Assembly (NCBI RefSeq): GCF_000721105.1
Contig: NZ_JOEV01000005.1
Coordinates: forward strand, 62,001 to 126,000
Reading direction: 5' to 3'
DNA length: 64,000 nucleotides
Source: Streptomyces cellulosae
GTDB lineage: Bacteria; Actinomycetota; Actinomycetes; Streptomycetales; Streptomycetaceae
Shown: positions 8,984 through 17,219 of the stretch, in pieces
How the letters are laid out: the number at the start of each line of letters is the position of its first letter
Numbering within the stretch: position 1 is the stretch's first letter
The notes under the pieces: model-generated
The model's database searches: none
What the model was told of the DNA's origin: nothing
What the model saw: the letters and a program-made list of their open reading frames with translations, nothing else
Program-made: the position numbers and the translations under genes

Positions 8984-9196
8984 GATGACCTCCTGGGATC
9001 AGACGGTGGAGTGCACAGCGTGTCACGCCCGGGCCCGGACCCGACACCATGACCGTCGGCGGCGGGGTGCGGCGGCTCACGGCCTGCTTCCTCATCCTCT
9101 CCGACACAGCCGAGAGCGGGCACTCCCCCGCAGGTGAAGGGCCTGGTGGCGGGTGCCCAGCTGGTCGACCTTACGACGACGGCATCGGGGCACGCC

Positions 9197-9349
9197 TCAG
9201 GACCAGGTCGGGTGCTCCGGTTCCCCGCCGTCGGCCTCGTACACCTTGGTCCAGGCCGCCCCGCACCGGCAGCGGGAGTGCTCGATCAGTTCCCCTTTTT
9301 CCGACACGCTCAGGCCCTGGCTGAGTCGCACATGCACATGATCGGCCAT
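9197..9349 (-). CDS. Small hypothetical protein with CxC
   Basis: A 50-residue frame starting at ATG 9349 with AAGGAAAG about 9 bases upstream. The sequence contains HSRCRCGAAWTKVYE, where the cysteine pair and histidine might bind metal. Codon use is gene-like and the C-terminus (GGEPEHPTWS) is not low complexity. An upstream in-frame ATG at 9415 lacks such a site. I do not recognise a family, so the call is tentative. Confidence 0.4.
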   Translation of the reverse strand: MADHVHVRLSQGLSVSEKGELIEHSRCRCGAAWTKVYEADGGEPEHPTWS

Positions 9350-9571
9350 GAGGAGCTGCTTTCCTTGACGTCCCCGCTCGGCCTCATGATGGAGGTTTGC
9401 CGCCTTCACCGGCAATGCCGCGGGTCACACCGTCACAGGCTCGATCACGGCACCTGGTTGCCGCCGTACGGTTGCGGAGGTGGATCTCGGGGAGGCGCAC
9501 CGCAGCGCATGCGTCGGCGGTGCGCGTGCGGGTGCCCTCGCCGTCCCCGTCCCTGCCCGGGCGCGCACCGG

Positions 9572-10858
9572 TCAGGGCCGAAGCCGGTCGAAGCGGAACG
9601 GCGTCAAGGGCTCGGGCCGGTGGCCGGTGAGGATGTAGTCGGCGAGCCGGTGACCGGTGGCCGGCCCCAGTGTGACGCCGAGCATGCCGTGGCCGGTGGC
9701 CGCGAAGGCGTTGTCGTGTTCCGGGACACGGTCGATCACCGGGAGCCCGTCGGGGAGGAAGGGCCGTCCGCCGACCCAGGGGTCCCTGATCAGGCTGACC
9801 AGGTCGTCCGGATCGTCGAACCAGCGGCCCAGGTAGTGCCGGCTGGCCAGGGCGACGGCGACGATACGGCGCCAGTCGAGGCGGTTGTTGTTGCCGCTCA
9901 GCTCCATCGTGCCGGCGATCCTCGTGGTGCCGGCGATCGGTGAGGCCACGGTTCTGCGCTCGCCGAAGTACAGCGTGTGGCGGGGCGCCGGATCCAGGTC
10001 CACCGAGAAGCTGTAGCCCTTGCCCGCCTGCAGGGGCAGCGGCTGTCCCAGGGAACGCAGCAGAGCGGGGGAACGCATGCCGGCCGCGATGACGACGGCC
10101 CCGCAGGGGATCTCGCCCTGCGCGGTACGCAGCGCGGTGACCCGGCCACCGGTGGACCTGAACCCGGTGGCCTCCGCGTTCTCGTGGACCTTGACCCCCT
10201 GGGCGGACAGCGCCTCCCCGAGCGCCCGGGCGAACGCCTCGGGGTCGACCACACCCTCTCCCTCGACGAGGTAGGCCGCGCGTACCCGGGGTGACAGCGC
10301 CTGGTCCAGCAGACGCGCCTCGGGTCCGGTGGTGACGTCGGCGGGCATCGGGTAGCGGCCGTCCGCCATTTCCCGCTGGATCACGAGGTGGTGACGGGCC
10401 TCGGACTCCGACAGGAAGGCGTGCACCATGCCCGGCCGGGTCAGTGTGGTGTCGATGCCCGCCGCGCGCAGGCCGTCGAAGAGGTCAAAGGTGTCGCGGT
10501 TGAGCTCGGCGATCGCCGCGTACCCGCGCCGGAAGGCGGCCGGGGTGCTGCTGCGCCAGAACCGCCACAGCCACCGGACGAACGCGGGATCCGGCAGGGG
10601 CCGCAGATACAGCGGGGAGTCCGGGCGTCCCAGCGAGCGCAGGGCGTAGCGTACGACTCCCGGGGACGGGACGGGCGTCGAGTGGCTGAGGCAGACCCAC
10701 CCGGCGTTGCCCCGGGACGCCCCGGAGCCCAGGGCGCGCCGCTCGACGACCTCCACCTGAACACCGGCCGCGGCGAGGTAGTACGCCGTGCACAACCCCA
10801 CCACGCCGCCCCCGACGACCACGACGGGGCCCGCACTGTCGTCGAACACCTGGGTCAT
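9572..10858 (-). CDS. FAD-dependent D-amino-acid dehydrogenase-like oxidoreductase
   Basis: A 428-residue DAO/DadA-family flavoprotein. The dinucleotide-binding motif VVVGGGVVGLCTAYYLA is at the N-terminus, followed by GASRGNAGWV, which is typical of DadA. A C-terminal GHGMLGVTLGPATG closes the FAD site. Such enzymes oxidise D-amino acids or glycine-type substrates to keto acids. Its start overlaps the stop of the ABC ATPase gene by four bases (ATGA), so it is the last gene of a four-gene operon with a polar amino-acid importer. I infer that it breaks down what the importer brings in. No signal peptide is seen, so it should be cytoplasmic or membrane-associated. Confidence 0.85.
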   Translation of the reverse strand: MTQVFDDSAGPVVVVGGGVVGLCTAYYLAAAGVQVEVVERRALGSGASRGNAGWVCLSHSTPVPSPGVVRYALRSLGRPDSPLYLRPLPDPAFVRWLWRFWRSSTPAAFRRGYAAIAELNRDTFDLFDGLRAAGIDTTLTRPGMVHAFLSESEARHHLVIQREMADGRYPMPADVTTGPEARLLDQALSPRVRAAYLVEGEGVVDPEAFARALGEALSAQGVKVHENAEATGFRSTGGRVTALRTAQGEIPCGAVVIAAGMRSPALLRSLGQPLPLQAGKGYSFSVDLDPAPRHTLYFGERRTVASPIAGTTRIAGTMELSGNNNRLDWRRIVAVALASRHYLGRWFDDPDDLVSLIRDPWVGGRPFLPDGLPVIDRVPEHDNAFAATGHGMLGVTLGPATGHRLADYILTGHRPEPLTPFRFDRLRP

Positions 10859-11685
10859 GACGCGGACCCGTACGAGGCGAGGAACTCCCGGGTGCGGGCC
10901 TGGCCGGGGTTGTCGAGGACGTCCTGCGGCCGCCCCTCCTCCACGATCCGGCCGCCGTCGACGAAGACGACGTGGTCGGACACCTCGCGGGCGAAGGGCA
11001 GTTCGTGGGTGACCAGCAGCATGGTCATGCCGTCCGCGGCCAGTTCCCGCATCACGCTCAGTACCTCGCGGGTGGCCTCCGGGTCCAGGGAGGAGGTGGG
11101 TTCGTCGAAGAGCAGCACGGCCGGCTTGAGGGCGAGGGCCCGCGCGATGGCGACGCGCTGCTGCTCGCCGCCGGAGAGCTGGTCGGGCAGGGCGAGGCCG
11201 CGGTGGGCCACCTTGACCCGGCGCAGCAGCGTGACGGCCCGCTCCAGCGCCTCCGATTCGGGGACGCCTGCCGTGCGCTGTGCCAGGACGACGTTCTCGA
11301 CGGCGGTGAGATGGGGGAACAGGTTGAAGCGCTGGAAGACCATCCCGACGGTGCGTCGCAGTGCGGGCAGGTCGCTGCAGACCAGTCGGCCGCCGCTGTG
11401 CACCACCTGACCGGCGACCTCGACCGTGCCCTCGTCCGGGCGCTCCAGCAGGTTGACGCAGCGCATCAGGGTCGTTTTCCCGCCACCGCTCTGCCCGATG
11501 ACGCTCACGATGCGGCCGCGGCCGACCTCGAGGCGGACGTCGTCGAGAACCAGCCGGCCGTCGAAGGACTTGCTCAGTCCGTCGATCCGTACGACGGGCT
11601 CGGGGGGTGCCGGTGAGGACGTCCCGGAGCCGGCCTCCTGGTGCGTGTGCTGGGGGGTCGTCGCTGTGGTGAGGGGCTCGGTCAT
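10855..11685 (-). CDS. Polar amino-acid ABC importer, ATP-binding subunit
   Basis: A 276-residue ATPase of the GlnQ/HisP type. Walker A is GQSGGGKTT (about 64-72), the Q-loop region is MVFQRFNLFPHLTAVENV, the signature is LSGGEQQ, Walker B is VLLFDEPTSSLDPE, and the switch histidine is in LVTHELPF. A poorly conserved Ser/Thr/Pro-rich stretch of about 30 residues precedes the domain. The start at ATG 11685 overlaps the permease stop (ATGA) and the end overlaps the oxidase start, so translation is probably coupled. It energises the permease at 11682. This is the only ABC ATPase in the window. Confidence 0.92.
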   Translation of the reverse strand: MTEPLTTATTPQHTHQEAGSGTSSPAPPEPVVRIDGLSKSFDGRLVLDDVRLEVGRGRIVSVIGQSGGGKTTLMRCVNLLERPDEGTVEVAGQVVHSGGRLVCSDLPALRRTVGMVFQRFNLFPHLTAVENVVLAQRTAGVPESEALERAVTLLRRVKVAHRGLALPDQLSGGEQQRVAIARALALKPAVLLFDEPTSSLDPEATREVLSVMRELAADGMTMLLVTHELPFAREVSDHVVFVDGGRIVEEGRPQDVLDNPGQARTREFLASYGSAS

Positions 11686-12455
11686 ACCGCCGCCTCCTTC
11701 AGGTCGGTGCGGTGGCTGTCCCCGCGGACGGTGCCGATGTCGGCGGCGAGCAGTGCGCGGGCTGTGCGTACCCGGCGTCGTCGCCACGGGGACAGGGGTA
11801 CGCCGGCTCGTACCTTGCGCTCCAGCAGCAGCAGGAACTGGGAGAGCGGGTAGCACAGGGCGAAGTAGACGGCCGAGATGACCAGGTACACCTCCAGGGC
11901 ACGGAAGGTGGCCGAGGTGATGAGCCGCCCCTCGGACATGAGCTCGGCGGCGGAGACGGTGACGAGCAGCGAGGTGGATTTGAGGAGGTCGACCAGCATG
12001 GTGTTGGTGCCGGGCAGTGCCTGCCGCAGGGCCTGGGGCAGGATGATGTGGCCGAAGATGCCCACCTTGCCCAGGCCCAGTGCCTCGCCCGCCTCGGTCT
12101 GGCCGTCGTGCACTCCGCTGATCGCGGAGCGGAAGATCTCGGACAGGTAGGCGGCGTAGAAGACGACCAGGCTGAGGCAGCCGGCCGTGAACACGTCCAG
12201 CCGGATCCCCGCCGAGGCGAGGCCGAAGTAGCTCAGGAAGATGATCGCCAGGAGCGGAACGTTCTTGAACACCTCGGTGTAGACCGCGGCGACGGCACGC
12301 GCCGGCCACACCTTGCTCAGCCTGAGCAGAGCCACGGCCAGGCCGAGCAGCACCGCGCCGGCGAAGCTCACGGCCGTGTAGGAGACGGTGCGCCAGAGCG
12401 CGTCGAGCAGGTCGGGCCGGTAGTCGGACCAGGGCACCTGGAAGAGCGAGGTCAT
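11682..12455 (-). CDS. Polar amino-acid ABC importer, permease
   Basis: About 257 residues of the HisM/GlnP permease type: five hydrophobic segments, and an EAA-type loop in the stretch from GEALGLGKVGIFGHIILPQA onward. Further segments such as LLKSTSLLVTVSAAEL are also typical of the family. A GTG at 12473 and an ATG at 12464 are possible starts, but AAGGGA lies 9 bases before the ATG at 12455. The gene follows the binding-protein gene directly and its stop overlaps the ATPase start. It forms the membrane channel of the importer; one permease gene suggests a homodimer. Confidence 0.9.
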   Translation of the reverse strand: MTSLFQVPWSDYRPDLLDALWRTVSYTAVSFAGAVLLGLAVALLRLSKVWPARAVAAVYTEVFKNVPLLAIIFLSYFGLASAGIRLDVFTAGCLSLVVFYAAYLSEIFRSAISGVHDGQTEAGEALGLGKVGIFGHIILPQALRQALPGTNTMLVDLLKSTSLLVTVSAAELMSEGRLITSATFRALEVYLVISAVYFALCYPLSQFLLLLERKVRAGVPLSPWRRRRVRTARALLAADIGTVRGDSHRTDLKEAAV

Positions 12456-12469
12456 GGGTGTCATTCCCT

Positions 12470-13405
12470 TCACTGCGCCGCGACGGACGGCGGCGTCCAG
12501 TCCTGGGGCCGGTCCACGCCGCGGCGCGCGGTGGCGACATCGGCGGAGGGCTTGAGGAACTGCTCGGGGTCACCGCCGTACTTCGTGACGAGCTTCGCCA
12601 TCTCGCCGTTCGCGTACATGGCGTCGATCTGCGCGGAGATCGCCTTCTCCAGCGCGGCGGCCTTCTTGGGCAGGTAGAAGCCGGTCTGGTACGGCTGGAA
12701 GTAGGCGTAGGCGGGCTTCGCCTTGACCTGCGCGGCGGTCGGCGGCGTCAGGTACTCCGTCTTGATCTTCAGCTCCGGCCGTTCCTTCTGCGCCGCGATG
12801 ATGATCAGCGGGTCGAGGAACCCCACGTCGGCCCGCCCGGCGCCCAGGTCGTCGAACACGCCGTTGGCATCCGGGTAGGCGTGCAGCGTGGCGCCGGGAA
12901 CGGACTGGATCGACTTGACCCACACGTAGCCCTCGACGGTGCCCAGATCCAGGCCCTTGAGGTCGTCGACCGTCTTGTACGTCTTCCCGGAGCGGACGGC
13001 CATCGCCGGGGGCGAGTAGTAGGGAGGATCGGTGAACAGTCCCTGCTTCTGACGTTCGGCGGTCCAGGCGACGCCGCCGATGGTGATGTCCACCCGGCGT
13101 GACTGCACCCCGGCGAGCATGCCGGCGAAGTCCGTCACCTGGGGCTTGACCGTCAGGCCCAGCTTCTTGGCCGCGTAGTTGAGGATGTCACCGTCCAGGC
13201 CGACGATCTTGCCGCCCTGGACACTGGTGTAGGGAGCGTACGGCTGGACGGCCACCTTGATCACGCCGGGCGTGAGCGTGCCCAGCGCGGCGGTCTTCGC
13301 GGACACGTTCTTCGGGGCGTCGTCACCGCCCGAGCCGCAGGCGGCGGCCGTCGGCATCAGGAGAATCGCTGACAAAGCAGCAACAAGCGAACGCACACGG
13401 GTCAT
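12470..13405 (-). CDS. Amino-acid ABC importer, substrate-binding lipoprotein
   Basis: A 311-residue SBP_bac_3-type protein. A lipoprotein signal with lipobox TAAAC places the lipid on C23. The mature part shows the family pattern IKVAVQPYAPYTSV, GLDGDILNYAAKKLGL, VDITIGGVAWTAERQ and the closing EKAISAQIDAMYANGEM. It binds a polar amino acid or related compound outside the membrane and hands it to the permease. It is the first gene of the importer-oxidase operon and is divergent from the CdaR-type regulator; the shared promoter region (13406-13678) contains a perfect TTCGTACGAA palindrome. Confidence 0.92.
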   Translation of the reverse strand: MTRVRSLVAALSAILLMPTAAACGSGGDDAPKNVSAKTAALGTLTPGVIKVAVQPYAPYTSVQGGKIVGLDGDILNYAAKKLGLTVKPQVTDFAGMLAGVQSRRVDITIGGVAWTAERQKQGLFTDPPYYSPPAMAVRSGKTYKTVDDLKGLDLGTVEGYVWVKSIQSVPGATLHAYPDANGVFDDLGAGRADVGFLDPLIIIAAQKERPELKIKTEYLTPPTAAQVKAKPAYAYFQPYQTGFYLPKKAAALEKAISAQIDAMYANGEMAKLVTKYGGDPEQFLKPSADVATARRGVDRPQDWTPPSVAAQ

Positions 13406-13549
13406 CGGCTCGGGCCTTCCGTAACGGCGTAACGGCGGAGGGGCGCATCGGCCCTGGGGAAACCCGCCGTTTCACCGCGCTGTGTCCCCGGCGGGGAGAG
13501 TGACTGGGCCCAAACGCTATGGATCGGCCCGCCGTACGTCACCGGTCAC

Positions 13550-13559
13550 TTCGTACGAA
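13550..13559. promoter_or_regulatory. Palindrome between the amino-acid operon and its divergent regulator
   Basis: TTCGTACGAA is a perfect 10-base palindrome in the 273-base divergent region. Its place between an importer operon and a CdaR/PucR-type regulator makes it a candidate operator. Short palindromes arise by chance, so confidence is modest. Confidence 0.3.
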
Positions 13560-13678
13560 CTTATGGCCGAAATCGCTCGCTCTGCTGTACGGTGCGTCCA
13601 TCTCCGGCCTGCACTCGGTCCCTTCCGGATCCGCCCTCGGCCGTTTCCGGAAGGTCCCCCACGGCGGGAGGAACGTGC

Positions 13679-14890
13679 GTGCTCAGTCCCTCACTCGCCC
13701 AGGAGATCGCCGGGGACACCTCCGCGGTCATCGGCTTCAACGTGCTGATCACCGACGCGGACGGCATGGTCATCGGCAGCGGTGACAGCAGCCGGGTGGG
13801 CACCTTCCACGAGGCGTCCGTCGAGGTCGTCCGGACCAAGGAGCCCGCCACGCACAGCGCGTCGCAGGCTCATCGACTCCGAGGAGTGCGCCCCGGCGTC
13901 ACCCTGCCGCTGGTCACGGACGGGCAGGCGGTCGGCACGGTCGGCATCACCGGGACCCCCGCCCAGGTGCGCCGCTTCGGGCTGCTGGTCAAACGCCAGA
14001 CGGAAATCCTGCTGAGGGAATCCGTGATGCTCCGCTCCCGTCTGCTCGGTGAGCGGGCGGCCGAGAAACTCCTCACGGACATCGCCTCCTACGACCCGCA
14101 CGTGGTGGAAGGCGACGCCCTCACCTTCCGGGCGGCCGAACTCGGCTTCGACCTCCGCCTCCCCCGGGTGGCGGTGGCGTTCGAGGTGACCGTGCCGCCC
14201 GGGCCCGGTGCCGGCACCCGCCGCCAGGCCTCGGCTCCCGCCGCCCGCGACATGGCGCTGGCCCGCTCGGAACTGCTGCGCACGATCCGCGATGTCTTCG
14301 CCGACCCCCAGGACATCGTGGCCGGCACCGCGCCGGGATTCATCGGCGTGCTGCACCGGCTCCCGGCCCGCGGCCCGGCCGCCTCCCCGGCCGAGAACTG
14401 CCGGCGCCTCATCGACGTGATCGCCGCCCAGGACGGCCTGCGCGCCCGCGCGGGAATCGGCGAGCCGGCCGTATCCGTCGCCGGCCTGCACGCCTCCTAC
14501 CAGGACGCCTGCGACGCGCTGCGCCTGGGAGTCCGCCTGGCCGGCGACGCGCCCGTCCACCAGATCACCGACCTGCGCGTCCCTCAGGTCCTGGCCGCAC
14601 TCGGTCAGCCCGCCCGCAACCGCCTGCTGGAAGGCTGCGCCGCGGACCTGCGCCGGCAGCCGGACTGGCCGGTGCTGCGCGACACCATCACCGCCTGGTG
14701 CGAGAGCGGTTTCCATCTCGTACGGGCGTCCGCCGCCCTGCACATCCACCGCAACACCGTCGTCTACCGCATGAGCAAGATCGAACAGGTGACCCACCGC
14801 CCCCTGCGCGACCACCGCTTCGCCATGGCCCTCTACCTCGCCTGCCTGGCCGACCAACTGGGCGGCGGAGTCGCCCCGGTGACCGGGTGA
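13679..14890 (+). CDS. CdaR/PucR-family transcriptional regulator
   Basis: A 403-residue protein. Residues about 1-130 match the putative sugar-diacid recognition domain (LAQEIAGDTSAVIGFNVLIT, then VGTVGITGTPAQVRRFGLLV). The C-terminal 60 residues form the PucR-type helix-turn-helix (SAALHIHRNTVVYRMSKIEQ). Homologues sense diacids or glycerate and activate uptake and breakdown genes. GTG 13679 is chosen because GGGAGG lies exactly 7 bases upstream. It is divergent from the amino-acid importer and DadA-like oxidase, which it very likely controls. Pairing a diacid-type sensor with an amino-acid oxidase is unusual. Confidence 0.88.
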   Translation: MLSPSLAQEIAGDTSAVIGFNVLITDADGMVIGSGDSSRVGTFHEASVEVVRTKEPATHSASQAHRLRGVRPGVTLPLVTDGQAVGTVGITGTPAQVRRFGLLVKRQTEILLRESVMLRSRLLGERAAEKLLTDIASYDPHVVEGDALTFRAAELGFDLRLPRVAVAFEVTVPPGPGAGTRRQASAPAARDMALARSELLRTIRDVFADPQDIVAGTAPGFIGVLHRLPARGPAASPAENCRRLIDVIAAQDGLRARAGIGEPAVSVAGLHASYQDACDALRLGVRLAGDAPVHQITDLRVPQVLAALGQPARNRLLEGCAADLRRQPDWPVLRDTITAWCESGFHLVRASAALHIHRNTVVYRMSKIEQVTHRPLRDHRFAMALYLACLADQLGGGVAPVTG

Positions 14891-14909
14891 CGGGGTGATC
14901 CCGGTTTTC
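14882..14909 (+). terminator. Weak hairpin terminator after the CdaR-type gene
   Basis: ACCGGG pairs with CCCGGT across a 12-base loop and is followed by four T. The left arm overlaps the end of the gene. The stem is short, so termination is plausible but unproven. Confidence 0.4.
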
Positions 14910-15612
14910 ACCGACCTGCCCGGACCTCCGTGTCGACAACCTGGGGCGCGGCGGGAGATCGCCATCGATGCGGCCGAGTGACCCGAGTTGACTCACAGCC
15001 CTGGGACACCCGGTCTTCCTGCGGATCCGCTGCCCGGGCTGCCGTCGGCGCCCCGACAGCCTCGGCCTCAGCCGAGCAACTCGCCCGCCACGAGCAACCG
15101 GGGCTGTCGCCGTCCTGGTGCGGGGACGGCGGAGACGACGAGGACGACGGACGAGTGGACGTCGGTCGCGTTCGACCTCACGCAAGAGATCGAATGCGGC
15201 TCTGGGCTCCAGCCCGGTGGCACTGACATCCCAACCTCGCGTGGCGGCACCGGCGTTCTCGCCCGCACCGCGTACTCCGCCGGTGTCCCACAACCCGCGC
15301 GGCCACGGCATGCCGGCCGGCGGGCTTCCGCGGGCGACGGAACTTGACGCCGTTTCACCCAGTCGCGCCCGCCCCCGCCCGGTCCTCCGGTGGGCGTCGC
15401 CCGGACGTGGTGACCTCGCCGGCCGATTCCTCCGTCCTGGGCACCGCGGGGCCCGCGGCGGCATCGAATGCGTGCGTCACCTCTGGTGCGGTGCCCTTCA
15501 CCAGCAGGCGCCGGGCGAGCTCCTCGTAGCGGCGGTCCGTGCCCGTGAGCCGACTGTGGTGCTGGGCGGGATGCTCCGCCCAGGAGGCGGTGCCCCACGT
15601 CGCGGCCTGCCC
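14891..15612. other. 722-base stretch with an unassigned coding-like segment
   Basis: No complete gene is supported here. On the minus strand, bases 15355-15612 form an open frame in phase with the peptidase gene and starting right after its stop. It reads through segments such as HHSRLTGTDRRYEELARRLL and THAFDAAAGPAVPRTEESAG, with codon use like a real gene but no start codon of its own near the front. It may be the tail of a gene lost by deletion, or a former extension of the peptidase. The rest (14910-15354) shows nothing clear. Confidence 0.3.
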
Positions 15613-16980
15613 TCAGCCGACCCCTGACCCGCTGGTCCGGGCACGCCCGCCCGTGGTCCACCGGTGAAGCGCTGCGACGGCCTCCGCGCGGTCGCCGGGG
15701 GGCAGGGCCGCGATCGTGACATGGTGGTTGCCGCCGGGCACCCACTGCACTCGCGCGTCCCGGGGGCCGGGCCGGAAGGGCTCGGCGACGGACGGGTCCT
15801 GGGTGCCGTTGACGAAGAGCAGCCGGTTGCCCCGCCGCCGCACCCAGCGGTCGATGTCGGGCATGGCCTCGGCGTCGAAGTGCATCGGGACGTCGCGCGG
15901 CACGAAACTGCGGGGTTCGATGGCGTCCGGGTACCGCAGAAGTCCGTCCAGATGACCGGTGGGAACGTCCAAGTAACCCATTTGGGTGCCGAGTTGGTAC
16001 CAGTAGGGGATGTACTGCCGGGCCGTGGAGTCGGCGTAGACGGTGAGGGCGGCCGTATCGTCCAGCCACGCGTACAGCGCGTCGGTGGAGGCGTCCGGGC
16101 CGGGGACGGCGGCGACGTCCGCAGCGGTGCGGTTCTGCCAGAACATGAACGGCACCCGCAGGACGGCGGTCTCCAGTGCCTTGTCGGCGCTGCCGACGAT
16201 ACGGAAGGTGTCACCGGTGGCGGCCGCCCAGGCCTCGTAGCGGGCCACCAGCTCGGTGCGGCGCAGCAGCATGTGCCGCTGTGCCGCCTTCAGGGCGTCG
16301 CGGGCGGCGGGGGTGCCCACGTGCTCCAGGAACCGCAGGTAGGCGGAGTCCTCGCGGTCGTCGACGTTGTTCGGGGCGGAGTAGGCGACCGTGGCGTCGA
16401 CGTCGTGGGGGTGGAAGCGGCGGTGGTACACGCTGGTCATGCCGCCCTTGCTGCCGCCGGTGGAGATCCACGCGCCGGGGTACAGCGAGCGGAGGAGCCG
16501 GACGACGCGGTGGTGATCGTCGGCGGCCTGGCGGATCGTCAGGTGGGTGAGGTCGAGGGCGGCCGAGGGACGTGAGGTGCCGAAGAACCGGTGCTCGACG
16601 CCGATCTGGTTACCGCCCAGCAGGACGGCGGGTTCGGTCCGTCGCGGCGTGAGCGGCACTTCGTATCCGGTGCTGAACAGGACGGTGGGCCGGTCGACGG
16701 CGGTATGGAGCAGGGTGAGGCGCTGCTCGAAGGTCCCCGCCCCTGGATCGGTGTGGTCGACGGGTTGGCGCAGGCCGAGCACGAAGAAGCGGTATCCGGG
16801 CTCGGCACCCGGCCGTTCTTCGATCACCCGCAGGCCCGGTAGTGCCCGCAGGGCGTCCGCCACATCATCGGCTGCCGCGCGGGTCCGGTCCACGGCCCGC
16901 GCGGGCACGGTGGCCAGACCGGCCGCCGAGGCCGCCGACACGGCCGTGCCGAGCAGATGTCGTCTCGTGAGGGTGCGCAT
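15613..16980 (-). CDS. Secreted S37-family tripeptidyl aminopeptidase
   Basis: A 455-residue secreted protease. The Tat-type signal is MRTLTRRHLLGTAVSAASAA, ending near VPARA. The serine nucleophile lies in STGGSKGG, within a G-rich loop after ALDLTHLTIRQAADDHHRVV; an Asp-containing GTQDPS and a His in GGNHHV complete a likely triad. This matches the Streptomyces tripeptidyl aminopeptidase (peptidase family S37), which removes N-terminal tripeptides from exported proteins. The start at ATG 16980 has AGGA upstream; a longer frame to 17148 would bury the signal peptide. It stands alone, divergent from the MFS gene. Confidence 0.88.
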   Translation of the reverse strand: MRTLTRRHLLGTAVSAASAAGLATVPARAVDRTRAAADDVADALRALPGLRVIEERPGAEPGYRFFVLGLRQPVDHTDPGAGTFEQRLTLLHTAVDRPTVLFSTGYEVPLTPRRTEPAVLLGGNQIGVEHRFFGTSRPSAALDLTHLTIRQAADDHHRVVRLLRSLYPGAWISTGGSKGGMTSVYHRRFHPHDVDATVAYSAPNNVDDREDSAYLRFLEHVGTPAARDALKAAQRHMLLRRTELVARYEAWAAATGDTFRIVGSADKALETAVLRVPFMFWQNRTAADVAAVPGPDASTDALYAWLDDTAALTVYADSTARQYIPYWYQLGTQMGYLDVPTGHLDGLLRYPDAIEPRSFVPRDVPMHFDAEAMPDIDRWVRRRGNRLLFVNGTQDPSVAEPFRPGPRDARVQWVPGGNHHVTIAALPPGDRAEAVAALHRWTTGGRARTSGSGVG

Positions 16981-17116
16981 ACAGGTCCTTCCCGGTGTCG
17001 CCGTCCGCCTCAGTACATCGGCCGGAGGCACCGAGGAGATCCCCCGCGCGAGGGAGCCCTCTCCCCCAGCCGAGGGAGACACCGCTTCAGCGCCGATCAC
17101 CTTCGGCCCCGCTCCC

Positions 17117-17177
17117 AGCGAAACGCTTGCGTTTCGCTTACTCGGCACGTAAGCTCATCTGTACGAAACCGTTTCGT
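17117..17177 (+). promoter_or_regulatory. MFS-gene promoter with two palindromic operators
   Basis: A -35-like TTGCGT (17127-17132) and -10-like TAAGCT (17150-17155) are separated by 17 bases. The first palindrome (17117-17138) has arms AGCGAAACGC and GCGTTTCGCT with a TT centre and covers the -35 box. The second (17163-17177) has arms ACGAAAC and GTTTCGT around one base and covers the start of transcription. Their centres are about 42 bases apart, four helical turns, so two repressor dimers could bind the same face. TetR-family control is likely, but no regulator gene is adjacent. Confidence 0.65.
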
Positions 17178-17219
17178 TTCACACGTTCGTAACCTGATCT
17201 ACGACTGGAGTACGTCCCC

